10,231 nt of DNA, from contig CAJUOE010000276.1 of the NCBI GenBank assembly GCA_910587895.1, forward strand, positions 1 through 10,231, given 5' to 3'. This stretch comes from an uncultured Lachnospiraceae bacterium (GTDB taxonomy: Bacteria; Bacillota; Clostridia; Lachnospirales; Lachnospiraceae). Made by a program: the position numbers and the translations under genes. Every line of letters begins with the position of its first letter. Position 1 is the stretch's first letter. The notes beneath the pieces were generated by a model. It saw only the letters and a program-made list of their open reading frames with translations. It ran no database searches and was not told the DNA's origin. Below, piece by piece: positions 1-6,826 of the stretch.

Positions 1-84
1 AGTTATCTTATGTTAGAAGTGTAGATAATGAAGACTTAGGATCGGATAATTTAAAGTTGGCAATAGAATCGGGAATGACTGAGG
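1..84 (+). other. Unidentified low-GC fragment at the left edge
   Basis: This stretch is about 35% G+C, lower than the rest of the window. Plus-strand frame 3 stays open from the edge through this piece and reads SYVRSVDNEDLG, then LKLAIESGMTEDR, which looks like part of a coding region without start or stop. It does not continue into the methyltransferase fragment that follows, which is in frame 1, and frame 1 has a TGA at 76-78. I do not recognise the peptide. The change of composition and frame near position 84 suggests a separate piece of DNA joined here. Confidence 0.35.
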
Positions 85-338
85 ATAGGAAAGGTGATGG
101 GGCCATGGACCTTGGCATATCACCTGTACGGGGTGGAAAACCTGGTGCTGGATACGATCCTGGAGCCTAAAAAGACCAAGGAATTGATCTGGGATTTAAG
201 TCAGGTGACAAAAGAATTTGCAGCAGCTCAGTTTGAAGCCGGGGCCGATATTGTGACCTGGGCGGAGCACGTGACCAGGGATCTGGTAAGCGCGTCCATC
301 TATGAAGAGTTTGTATTAGAAGTGCATAAAAAGGTTCC
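85..338 (+). pseudogene. Internal fragment of a MtaA/UroD-family methyltransferase
   Basis: Frame 1 reads IGKVMGPWTLAYHLYG, then EAGADIVTWAEHVTRD and YEEFVLEVHKKV. This is the pattern of the MtaA/CmuA branch of the uroporphyrinogen decarboxylase (UroD) family. Those proteins transfer methyl groups between corrinoid proteins and thiol or folate acceptors, and are common in methylotrophic and acetogenic Clostridia. Only about 85 codons of an expected 330-380 are present. There is no proper start (a TGA lies at 76-78; the first possible starts are GTG 94 and ATG 97, inside the conserved block). Family-like sequence stops near 336; the reading frame then runs on antisense to mutL to a stop at 394-396. 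The piece is cut at both ends and cannot make a working enzyme. It points opposite to all other genes, so it is foreign to this locus by rearrangement or assembly error. Family assignment is fairly sure; the exact substrate is not. Confidence 0.7.
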
Positions 339-1211
339 GTTGATGGAAATATGGAGCACGGTAAACGGATATTTGTGCTGCATGGTAAACGACTGATAGC
401 CTTCTTCGATGCCTCTGGCAATCAGCGCGCTCTTAATATATCTTCCATTGATAAAATAATTCTCAAAATTACGGTTTCCTCTGGAAATCAACGGTTTTCC
501 GATAAATCCGCTGACAGAAAACAAGTCGTTTTCTTCCTCGATTTCAAGAAGGTTTCCGGCAATATCCCGCCCATAAATATGGTAAATGATTTCCTTCAAA
601 TTGGAGTTGCCGGAAGTGTGGAGTTTCAACTGATTATTGGCGATGAACTTAAAGGAGATTTCCGGGTGGGATAATGCAAGTTTTTCCATCAAATCCCCGA
701 TGTATCCCGCCTCCGTCTGCGCCGTCTTTAAAAATTTGCGTCTTGCCGGAGTGTTGTAGAAAAGATTTCGTACCAGAAATGTCGTCCCCTCCGGCGCGCC
801 GATTTCCTCTAAAGACTGTTCTTTTCCGCCCTCGATCACATAACGGACGCCGCTGATTCCTTGGACAGTTTTGGTTATCAGCTCGACCTGTGAGACGGCG
901 GCGATGCTCGACAACGCCTCCCCGCGAAATCCGAGTGAAGATACTGTAAACAGGTCCTCCACGCTGCGGATTTTGCTGGTGGAATGGCGCAGGAAAGCTA
1001 GCTTTACCTCGTCCTTTTCAATGCCGCATCCATTGTCCGTGATGCGGATAAAAGAAATGCCGCCCTCCTTAATCTCCACTGTAATTGCGCTCGCCTGCGC
1101 GTCGATGGCATTTTCCACTAATTCCTTCACCACGGAGGACGGGCGTTCAATCACCTCCCCCGCCGCTATTTTATCTATCGTCTGCTGGTCTAAAATCTCT
1201 ATGTTCGGCAT
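300..1211 (-). CDS. mutL: DNA mismatch repair protein MutL, N-terminal part only (3'-truncated)
   Basis: MutL is the GHKL-family ATPase that couples mismatch recognition by MutS to strand removal. From the start at 1211 (MPNIEILDQQ) the GHKL motifs are in order: the Mg-binding Asn-containing ELVENAIDA near residues 30-39, ITDNGCGI near 57-64 and GFRGEAL near 94-100. NTPARRKFLK (153-162) and YFINGRY (252-258) follow. The start is set by AAAGGAG at 1217-1223, five bases upstream; the frame is open further up to 1292, but those 27 codons lack a binding site and MutL similarity. Homology runs to about residue 291 (PFTVLHISIN). The expected next segment, DVNVHPTK with its ATP-contacting lysine, is absent. 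Instead 12 unrelated residues lead to a TAG at 300-302 inside the antisense methyltransferase fragment. The product lacks the end of the transducer domain and the whole C-terminal dimerisation/endonuclease domain (full MutL is about 600-700 residues), so it would be non-functional as shown. Confidence 0.93.
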   Translation of the reverse strand: MPNIEILDQQTIDKIAAGEVIERPSSVVKELVENAIDAQASAITVEIKEGGISFIRITDNGCGIEKDEVKLAFLRHSTSKIRSVEDLFTVSSLGFRGEALSSIAAVSQVELITKTVQGISGVRYVIEGGKEQSLEEIGAPEGTTFLVRNLFYNTPARRKFLKTAQTEAGYIGDLMEKLALSHPEISFKFIANNQLKLHTSGNSNLKEIIYHIYGRDIAGNLLEIEEENDLFSVSGFIGKPLISRGNRNFENYFINGRYIKSALIARGIEEGYQSFTMQHKYPFTVLHISINGTFLCTSNTNSS

Positions 1212-1216
1212 ATTTG

Positions 1217-1223
1217 CTCCTTT
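1217..1223 (-). promoter_or_regulatory. Ribosome binding site that fixes the mutL start
   Basis: The minus strand reads AAAGGAG followed by five bases (CAAAT) and the ATG at 1209-1211. It decides between this start and the longer open frame beginning at 1292, which has no comparable site. Confidence 0.8.
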
Positions 1224-1242
1224 GCGGTCGTATTTCCAACCC

Positions 1243-1271
1243 ATGATATCATTTTTTGATGGTAAATTCAA
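1243..1271 (-). promoter_or_regulatory. Predicted sigma-A promoter of mutL
   Basis: On the minus strand a -35 box TTGAAT (1266-1271) and a -10 box TATCAT (1243-1248) are separated by exactly 17 nt of A/T-rich spacer. The boxes match the consensus TTGACA and TATAAT at 4/6 and 5/6 positions. Transcription would begin near 1236 and give a leader of about 25 nt holding the mutL ribosome binding site. It lies in the only gap of note between mutS and mutL, so mutL probably has its own promoter besides read-through from mutS. This is based on sequence match only. Confidence 0.5.
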
Positions 1272-1291
1272 GAAACGCCGTTTTGCCCACA

Positions 1292-1322
1292 TAGGTTTAC
1301 ATAAAAATATTATGTAAACCTA
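1292..1322 (-). repeat. Perfect 13-bp inverted repeat between mutS and mutL
   Basis: Left arm TAGGTTTACATAA (1292-1304) and right arm TTATGTAAACCTA (1310-1322) are perfect complements around a 5-nt loop. On the minus strand the hairpin begins with the TAG stop codon of mutS (1320-1322) and ends about 20 nt before the -35 box of the predicted mutL promoter. No T-run follows on either strand, so it is not a classical intrinsic terminator. It could be an mRNA 3'-end stabiliser, a weak terminator or attenuator, or a DNA operator. Its centre (about 1307) lies near -71 of the predicted start point, a position used by some activators. Structure is certain, role is not. Confidence 0.7.
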
Positions 1323-3965
1323 CCAGCGGTTCTTGATCTTATTCTGCAATTGATAGAGGGTATTTAAGGCGTCAATCGGCGTCAGGTTTCCCAGATCCAG
1401 CTCCTTTAATTCTTTGATAATATCGTCGTCCTTTACCGTGTCAAACAAAGACATCTGCGTCAAATCCACCTCGTCCAGCTTCTGGGCAGTCTTTTTGGCA
1501 GGCACGCCCTCCATGGGAATTCTCCCTGTAAATTCCGTAATATCATGCGCCGACAATTCCCCGGCAATCACTTTGGCGCGCGCAATCACAGATTCCGGCA
1601 CGCCCGCTATCTTCGCCACCTGAATGCCGTAGCTCTTATCCGCGCCCCCGGGAACAATTTTTCTTAAGAATACGATATCATCGCCCTTTTCCTTCACGGC
1701 GATGCAATAATTATTGACGTTGTCGAGTTTCCCCTCCAGCTCCGTCAGTTCATGGTAATGGGTGGCGAACAGCGTCTTTGCCCCCAGCAGTTTGGGGTTG
1801 CTGATATGTTCCACAACCGCCCAGGCAATGCTCAGGCCATCGAAGGTGCTTGTCCCGCGTCCAATTTCATCCAGTACCAAAAGGCTGTTTGCAGTGGCAT
1901 TTCTCAGGATATTGGCGACCTCCGTCATCTCTACCATGAAGGTACTCTGCCCGCTTGCCAGATCATCCGAGGCGCCAACCCTCGTAAAAATGCGGTCTAC
2001 AATGCCCGTTTTTGCACTCTCGGCAGGCACGAAACTGCCAATCTGCGCCATCAGCACAATCAGCGCCGTCTGGCGCATGTAGGTGGATTTCCCTGCCATA
2101 TTGGGACCTGTAATAATGGAAATCCGCTGTTTTTTGTTATCCAGATACGTATCATTTGCGATAAACATATCGTTGTTTATCATTTTTTCAACCACCGGAT
2201 GCCGCCCGTTTTTGATGTCGATAACGCCCTTTTCATTGATGGAGGGACGGCAATAATGGTTCCTCTCCGCCACCAATGCCAGTGAGGAAAATACATCAAT
2301 GCCTGCGACCGCCTTCGCTGTCTTCTGGATGCGCAGTACCTCTGCGGCAATCTTATCCCGGATATCCTTAAATATCTCATATTCTAAAGCCACCAGCTTG
2401 TCTTCCGCGCCCAGTATGATGTCCTCCAGCTCCTTTAAGTCAGCCGTGATGTAGCGTTCCGCATTGGTAAGCGTCTGTTTGCGGATGTAATCTTCCGGTA
2501 CCATATCGCGGTAGGAATTCGTCACCTCCAGGTAATAGCCGAATACCTTATTGTATTTGATGCGCAGGTTCTTGATGCCGGTTCGCTCCCGCTCCTTTGT
2601 CTCCAGTTCCACCAGCCAGCTCTTGCCCTCGGTCTTTGCATGGCGCAGCCTGTCAATTTCTTCGTCGTAGCCTTCTTTTAAGATTCCGCCGTCTCGAACG
2701 GAGATCGGTGGCTCCTCTGCAATTGAGGCGTCGATAAGTGCATAAATATCCTCAAGGGGGTCTAAATCTTCCTGAAGCTCCTGCAACAGGGAAACGTCAA
2801 ACTCGTCAAGCAGCGTCCGGATGAACGGCAGCATTTGCAGGGAACTCTTAAAGGCGATCAAATCCCTGGGATTCGCCGTCTGATACGTCACCCTGCCAAT
2901 CAGCCGCTCCAGATCATAGACCGGCGTCAGGTATTCCCGGATTTCCTCTCTCGTCATGGCGTTTTCTTTGAGCGCTTCTACCGCATCCAGCCGTCTAACA
3001 ATTTCTTCCTTCTCAATCAGGGGCTGTTCCACATAATTTCGCAGCATCCGCGCGCCCATCGCTGTCTTTGTCTTGTCCAGAACCCAGAGCAGCGAGCCCC
3101 TTTTTTGTTTCTCGCGCATCGTCTCCACCAGCTCCAGGTTACGCCTTGTGGAGCTGTCGATGAGCATATATTTCCCACTGCTGTATAATTGCAGGGAGGT
3201 CATATTTCCAAGATTATTTTTCTGCGTTTCGTATAAATATTTCAACAGGGCGCCTGCCGCGATCGTGCCAGATTCGTAATCCGAAAGCCCCAGTCCCTGA
3301 ATATCGGAAATCTTAAAATGTGAAATCAGCGTGTTCTTTGCCGTCTCATCGCTGAAATACCAGCTATCCAGCGCGTAAATGGCAATATTCAGGCGGTGTT
3401 TTAATTCTTCGAAATCCAGCCCGGTCATATAAAACGCCTCGTTACAGATGATTTCCGAGGGCATGAATTTATGTATTTCATCTAAGAGCTTGCGCTCCGC
3501 ATCCAGCTCCGTCACGTAATAATCTCCGGTCGTAACGTCCGCGATGGAGACGCCGTAACGGTCTGCCATATAGACGATGCACATGATATAATTGTTTTTG
3601 GACTCGTCCAGAGCCTGCGCATCCAAATTTGTCCCCGGCGTGACAATCCGCACAACTTCACGTTTCACCAGGCCTTTTGCCATTTTGGGGTCTTCCACCT
3701 GTTCGCAGATTGCAACTTTGTATCCCTTTGCCACCAGCTTGTTTAAGTAACTTTCCACCGCATGAAAGGGAACGCCGCACATAGGCGCCCGTTCTTCCAG
3801 TCCGCAGTTCTTTCCGGTAAGCGTGATTTCCAGTTCCTGCGACGCCGTCTTTGCGTCCTCAAAGAACATCTCATAGAAATCCCCCAGACGATAAAAAAGA
3901 ATACAGTCCGGGTATTCCTTCTTCGTCTCTAAATATTTCTGCATCATCGGGGTCATTTCAGCCAC
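1320..3965 (-). CDS. mutS: DNA mismatch repair protein MutS
   Basis: MutS binds base mismatches and small loops in newly replicated DNA as a dimeric ATPase clamp and recruits MutL. From the GTG start the protein is 881 residues, usual for MutS1. Domain I carries the mismatch-wedge Phe-x-Glu in GDFYEMF (28-34). The core and lever region includes RRNLELVETMREKQ (274-287) and NPRDL (365-369). The C-terminal ABC-type ATPase has Walker A GPNMAGKST (620-628), the signature-like region ASGQSTFMVEM (670-680), Walker B LLVLDEIGRGTSTFDG (695-710) and the switch histidine in ATHYHEL (734-740). QMSLFD (837-842) matches the beta-clamp binding motif, and the end (LTPIDALNTL) resembles the terminal dimerisation helices. 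The GTG at 3963-3965 is chosen because AGGAGG lies nine bases upstream; the ATG at 3954-3956 is 18 bases away. The start overlaps the previous gene by 8 nt, implying coupled translation. All key residues are intact. Confidence 0.98.
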   Translation of the reverse strand: MAEMTPMMQKYLETKKEYPDCILFYRLGDFYEMFFEDAKTASQELEITLTGKNCGLEERAPMCGVPFHAVESYLNKLVAKGYKVAICEQVEDPKMAKGLVKREVVRIVTPGTNLDAQALDESKNNYIMCIVYMADRYGVSIADVTTGDYYVTELDAERKLLDEIHKFMPSEIICNEAFYMTGLDFEELKHRLNIAIYALDSWYFSDETAKNTLISHFKISDIQGLGLSDYESGTIAAGALLKYLYETQKNNLGNMTSLQLYSSGKYMLIDSSTRRNLELVETMREKQKRGSLLWVLDKTKTAMGARMLRNYVEQPLIEKEEIVRRLDAVEALKENAMTREEIREYLTPVYDLERLIGRVTYQTANPRDLIAFKSSLQMLPFIRTLLDEFDVSLLQELQEDLDPLEDIYALIDASIAEEPPISVRDGGILKEGYDEEIDRLRHAKTEGKSWLVELETKERERTGIKNLRIKYNKVFGYYLEVTNSYRDMVPEDYIRKQTLTNAERYITADLKELEDIILGAEDKLVALEYEIFKDIRDKIAAEVLRIQKTAKAVAGIDVFSSLALVAERNHYCRPSINEKGVIDIKNGRHPVVEKMINNDMFIANDTYLDNKKQRISIITGPNMAGKSTYMRQTALIVLMAQIGSFVPAESAKTGIVDRIFTRVGASDDLASGQSTFMVEMTEVANILRNATANSLLVLDEIGRGTSTFDGLSIAWAVVEHISNPKLLGAKTLFATHYHELTELEGKLDNVNNYCIAVKEKGDDIVFLRKIVPGGADKSYGIQVAKIAGVPESVIARAKVIAGELSAHDITEFTGRIPMEGVPAKKTAQKLDEVDLTQMSLFDTVKDDDIIKELKELDLGNLTPIDALNTLYQLQNKIKNRW

Positions 3966-5589
3966 AATGCATCTCCTCCTGTCTCGTATATTTTTTATAT
4001 TCCCCGGCAATTGCCTCTGCAATTTTCATGCCGTCCATAGCGGCGGACATAATTCCTCCGGCATACCCGGCGCCTTCCCCGCAGGGATATACACCTTTTC
4101 GGTTGCTCTCGAACCCTTCGCTGCGGACAATGCGCACCGGAGAAGACGTCCGGCTCTCCACGCCCGATAAAATCGCGTCTGCGCGGTCAAAATCTGTGAT
4201 ATTATATGCAAATTTATGCATTCCCTGGCAGAAGGAATCCCTTATCTCTTCTGGAAAAAGCTCATGCAAAGCCCCAAACGTATGCTTTCCTTTGATTTCT
4301 GATGAAAATGCACCGTAACCGGTTGAAATCTTTCCCTGTTCAAAATCACCGAAAAGCTGCTGCGGAACTTTGCCGTTTCCAAGTGCATAGGCTTTTCTCT
4401 CCAGGCTGCGCTGGAATTCCACGCCAGAAAGCGCCCCCGCTCTTCCAAAATCATCCGGTGTAACCGTAACAATGACCGCGCTGTTGGCGTTGTTTCCATT
4501 CCTTCCACTGTAGCTCATGCCGTTTACAGCAATGCCCTGCTCCTGCGAAGAGGCATTCACAACATATCCGCCCGGACACATGCAGAAAGAATAGACGCCC
4601 CGTCCGTTCTCAAGATTAGCAGTCACCTTATAGGGCGCGGCAGGCAGCAATTTAGCGCTTTCCCTGCCATACTGCGCCTCACTGATCATGGCCTGGGGAT
4701 GCTCCACGCGCAGGCCTACCGCAAATGATTTTGCCTCCATCTCAAATCCGTGTTCCTTCAGCATATAAAACGTATCCCTGGCGCTGTGTCCAATCGCAAG
4801 CACCGCAATTTTTGTCTCCATCCTCTGCGTTTGTCCTGTAACGGTATCGCGGCAGAGAACCGCCTCTAAGTTTCCATCCGAAAATTCCATCCCCGTCATG
4901 CAGGTATGGAACAGATAAGAACCGCCCCAGGTTTCGATCTGCCTGCGCATATTTTGAATGACACTCCGCAGGATATCTGTTCCGATATGAGGCTTTCCCT
5001 GATAAAGAATTTCCTCTGGCGCGCCATGGCGGACAAAAATATCCAATACTTTTTTGTTTCTTCCCTTTACATCTTTTACCAGTGTGTTGAGCTTGCCATC
5101 AGAAAAAGTTCCCGCGCCTCCTTCTCCGAACTGAACATTTGAATCAGGATTTAATATATTCTCCTTCCAGAATTTCTCCACGTCTTCTGTACGTTCCTCT
5201 ATCGGTTTGCCGCGCTCCACAATCAACGGACAAAAACCATGTTCTGCAAGCAGGTATGCACAGAACAGTCCTGCCGGCCCGCTGCCGATAATGACGGGGC
5301 GATGATGCAGTATTCTTTCTCCGGGTTCCGGAAACCGGTACATCACATCCTTTGCCCTCGAGATATGGTTCCCTTTTATGCGGCCAAGGACGCGTTCTTC
5401 CTCCCGAACCTCCACATCCACGGTGTAGACATAGGAAATGTCCTGTTTCCTGCGGGCGTCAATGGATTGCCTGCGAATCTTATAATCGGTAACTGACTCC
5501 GGTTTTAGCCGAAGCATTTTGCCTATTTTATGCAATAGCTGCTCTTTTGTATGGGTAACTGGTAATTTTAGCTGACTAATCCGTATCAT
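3958..5589 (-). CDS. FAD-dependent dehydrogenase, COG2509 family
   Basis: A 543-residue cytoplasmic flavoprotein of the uncharacterised COG2509 (NAD(P)/FAD-dependent oxidoreductase) family; its substrate is not established. Residues 1-90 form a small N-terminal domain typical of this family (ISQLKLPVTHTKEQL). The FAD-binding Rossmann motif VIIGSGPAGLFCAYLLAEHG is at 99-118, with the acidic end of the second strand at VER (124-126). The family block FGEGGAGTFSDGKLNT is at 154-169, AIGHSARDTF at 265-274, CMCPGGYVVNASS at 336-348 and the C-terminal FAD loop PCGEGAGYAGGIMSAAMDG at 502-520. The start is ATG 5587-5589, with AAGGAG five bases upstream; the frame is open to 5790 but that part lies antisense-free inside the neighbouring oxidoreductase gene and has no similarity. 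It overlaps the upstream flavoprotein by 14 nt and mutS by 8 nt, so the three are probably translated in a coupled way. Family sure, reaction unknown. Confidence 0.92.
   Translation of the reverse strand: MIRISQLKLPVTHTKEQLLHKIGKMLRLKPESVTDYKIRRQSIDARRKQDISYVYTVDVEVREEERVLGRIKGNHISRAKDVMYRFPEPGERILHHRPVIIGSGPAGLFCAYLLAEHGFCPLIVERGKPIEERTEDVEKFWKENILNPDSNVQFGEGGAGTFSDGKLNTLVKDVKGRNKKVLDIFVRHGAPEEILYQGKPHIGTDILRSVIQNMRRQIETWGGSYLFHTCMTGMEFSDGNLEAVLCRDTVTGQTQRMETKIAVLAIGHSARDTFYMLKEHGFEMEAKSFAVGLRVEHPQAMISEAQYGRESAKLLPAAPYKVTANLENGRGVYSFCMCPGGYVVNASSQEQGIAVNGMSYSGRNGNNANSAVIVTVTPDDFGRAGALSGVEFQRSLERKAYALGNGKVPQQLFGDFEQGKISTGYGAFSSEIKGKHTFGALHELFPEEIRDSFCQGMHKFAYNITDFDRADAILSGVESRTSSPVRIVRSEGFESNRKGVYPCGEGAGYAGGIMSAAMDGMKIAEAIAGEYKKYTRQEEMHCG
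3975..3980 (-). promoter_or_regulatory. Ribosome binding site supporting a GTG start for mutS
   Basis: A perfect AGGAGG on the minus strand lies nine bases before GTG (3963-3965) and inside the end of the upstream dehydrogenase gene. It favours GTG over the downstream ATG at 3954-3956. Confidence 0.7.
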
Positions 5590-6814
5590 ATGCACTCCTT
5601 CCACTGACATAACCGCTGCTCCACGCCCATTGCAGGTTGTAGCCGCCGCATATGCCGTCAACATCCAGCACTTCCCCGGCAAAATACAGCCCCGGCACCA
5701 GCCTTGATTCCATGGTTGTGGGATTGACTTCGCTGGTATCCACGCCGCCTGCGCTAACCTGCGCATGGTCAAATCCTTTTGTCCCGACAATGTCTATCCG
5801 CATGGCCTGAGACTGTGCGGCCAGTCGTCCCAGTTCTTCTTTCGTACATTCCTGCGCCGGTTTCTCCGATGGAATCTGCGCCAAAGTCAAGAGCACCGGA
5901 TGCAGTTTCTCCGGAAACAAACCAATTAATGCCTGATTTGATTTTTTACCTTTTCCGTAATCCCCAAAGCGTTTCCGCATCAGATCCTGCGTTTCCTCTC
6001 TCGTCAGGTCGGGCAGGAAATTCAACGCGGCAGATACCTTTTTGCCGTACAGAAGTCCATAGGACGCATGGCGGCTGACCTGAAAGACTGGAATTCCCGA
6101 GATGCCGGATTCTGTCAGCTGCAGCTCGCCCCTGTCCTCGGCAATTTTTTCTTTTTCTATGTATAATTTCACGTTTCCTTCTGCACGAATTCCTGCAATT
6201 TCTTTCAGAAATGACTGTTTTCCCTTCAATTGAACAAGCGCAGGTACAATATCTGTCAATTTATGTCCAAATTTCTCAATATATAGATTTCCACTGCCAT
6301 CACTTCCTGTTTTTTTAGCAGCCTTTCCTCCGGTGGCGATGATGCAGGTTTTACTGCGAAATACGCCTTGTTTTGTGTGGAAGGAGAACCCTTCCCCTTC
6401 GCGGATGATTTCCCTGATGCCCACATTGTATGCAATCCTGACATGGAGCCTCTTACATTCCAACAGAAGAACCTCCCGTACCGAGGCGGCCTGTCCGCTC
6501 GCCGGATAATAGTAACCGTCCCGTTTCCTTTTCGGATAAATGCCGAGTTCCTCAAAAAACTGCAAGGTCTCCGTTACGCCAAACTGCCTTAATGCGGGCA
6601 ATACAAAGGCAGGGTTCTTGCCATTGTAATAAGCAATTCCCTGCTTCTCGTTGGTAAAGTTACATTTTCCATTCCCGGTTGATAAAATTTTCTTCCCGGC
6701 TCTGTCCATATGTTCCAAAATCAGGACATGCGCGCCTTTTCGCGCCGCCTGGATTGCAGCCATGAGTCCGGAGGCGCCGGCCCCAACTATAATGCTGTCA
6801 TAAATTATATTCAT
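5576..6814 (-). CDS. NAD(P)/FAD-dependent oxidoreductase, HI0933/BaiN (YhiN, COG2081) family
   Basis: A 412-residue flavoprotein, full length for the family. The N-terminal FAD-binding fold shows IIVGAGASGLMAAIQAARKG (8-27) and an acidic strand end at LEHMDRAGKK (33-42), running into the family hallmark ILSTGNGKCNFTN (43-55). A second nucleotide-contacting loop is ATGGKAAKKTGSDGSG (160-175), and the C-terminal FAD loop is GLYFAGEVLDVDGICGGYNL (375-394) followed by QWAWSSG. The family includes BaiN of Clostridium scindens, reported to act in bile-acid 7-dehydroxylation, but most members have no proven substrate and no other bai genes are nearby, so a bile-acid role is not supported here. The start has AGAGGA about eight bases upstream. 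It sits 12 nt after the broken 138-codon gene and overlaps the second flavoprotein by 14 nt. A fused or paired redox function of the two flavoproteins is only an inference from the overlap. Confidence 0.92.
   Translation of the reverse strand: MNIIYDSIIVGAGASGLMAAIQAARKGAHVLILEHMDRAGKKILSTGNGKCNFTNEKQGIAYYNGKNPAFVLPALRQFGVTETLQFFEELGIYPKRKRDGYYYPASGQAASVREVLLLECKRLHVRIAYNVGIREIIREGEGFSFHTKQGVFRSKTCIIATGGKAAKKTGSDGSGNLYIEKFGHKLTDIVPALVQLKGKQSFLKEIAGIRAEGNVKLYIEKEKIAEDRGELQLTESGISGIPVFQVSRHASYGLLYGKKVSAALNFLPDLTREETQDLMRKRFGDYGKGKKSNQALIGLFPEKLHPVLLTLAQIPSEKPAQECTKEELGRLAAQSQAMRIDIVGTKGFDHAQVSAGGVDTSEVNPTTMESRLVPGLYFAGEVLDVDGICGGYNLQWAWSSGYVSGRSAYDTD
5595..5600 (-). promoter_or_regulatory. Ribosome binding site that fixes the COG2509 gene start
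   Basis: AAGGAG on the minus strand lies five bases before ATG 5587-5589, within the last codons of the preceding flavoprotein gene. It rules out the longer open frame up to 5790. Confidence 0.7.
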
Positions 6815-6826
6815 AAGTATGTCCTC

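Noticed and set aside
1212..1292. A 27-residue N-terminal extension of MutL (open frame from 1292).
   Set aside because: It lacks a ribosome binding site and MutL similarity; AAAGGAG sits right before ATG 1211, and the extension covers the predicted promoter.
1292..1322. Intrinsic terminator after mutS.
   Set aside because: The stem is A/T-rich and no T-run follows on either strand, so I list it as an inverted repeat of unknown role.
1752..2285. A plus-strand open frame of 177 codons antisense to mutS.
   Set aside because: It is a shadow of the conserved mutS ATPase region, without a ribosome binding site or protein-like composition.
5590..5790. A 67-residue N-terminal extension of the COG2509 dehydrogenase.
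   Set aside because: It is an out-of-frame reading of the preceding flavoprotein gene; AAGGAG five bases before ATG 5589 sets the start.
5576..6814. Part of a bile-acid 7-dehydroxylation (bai) cluster.
   Set aside because: Only a BaiN-family protein is present; no other bai gene is nearby, and the family is widespread in organisms without the pathway.
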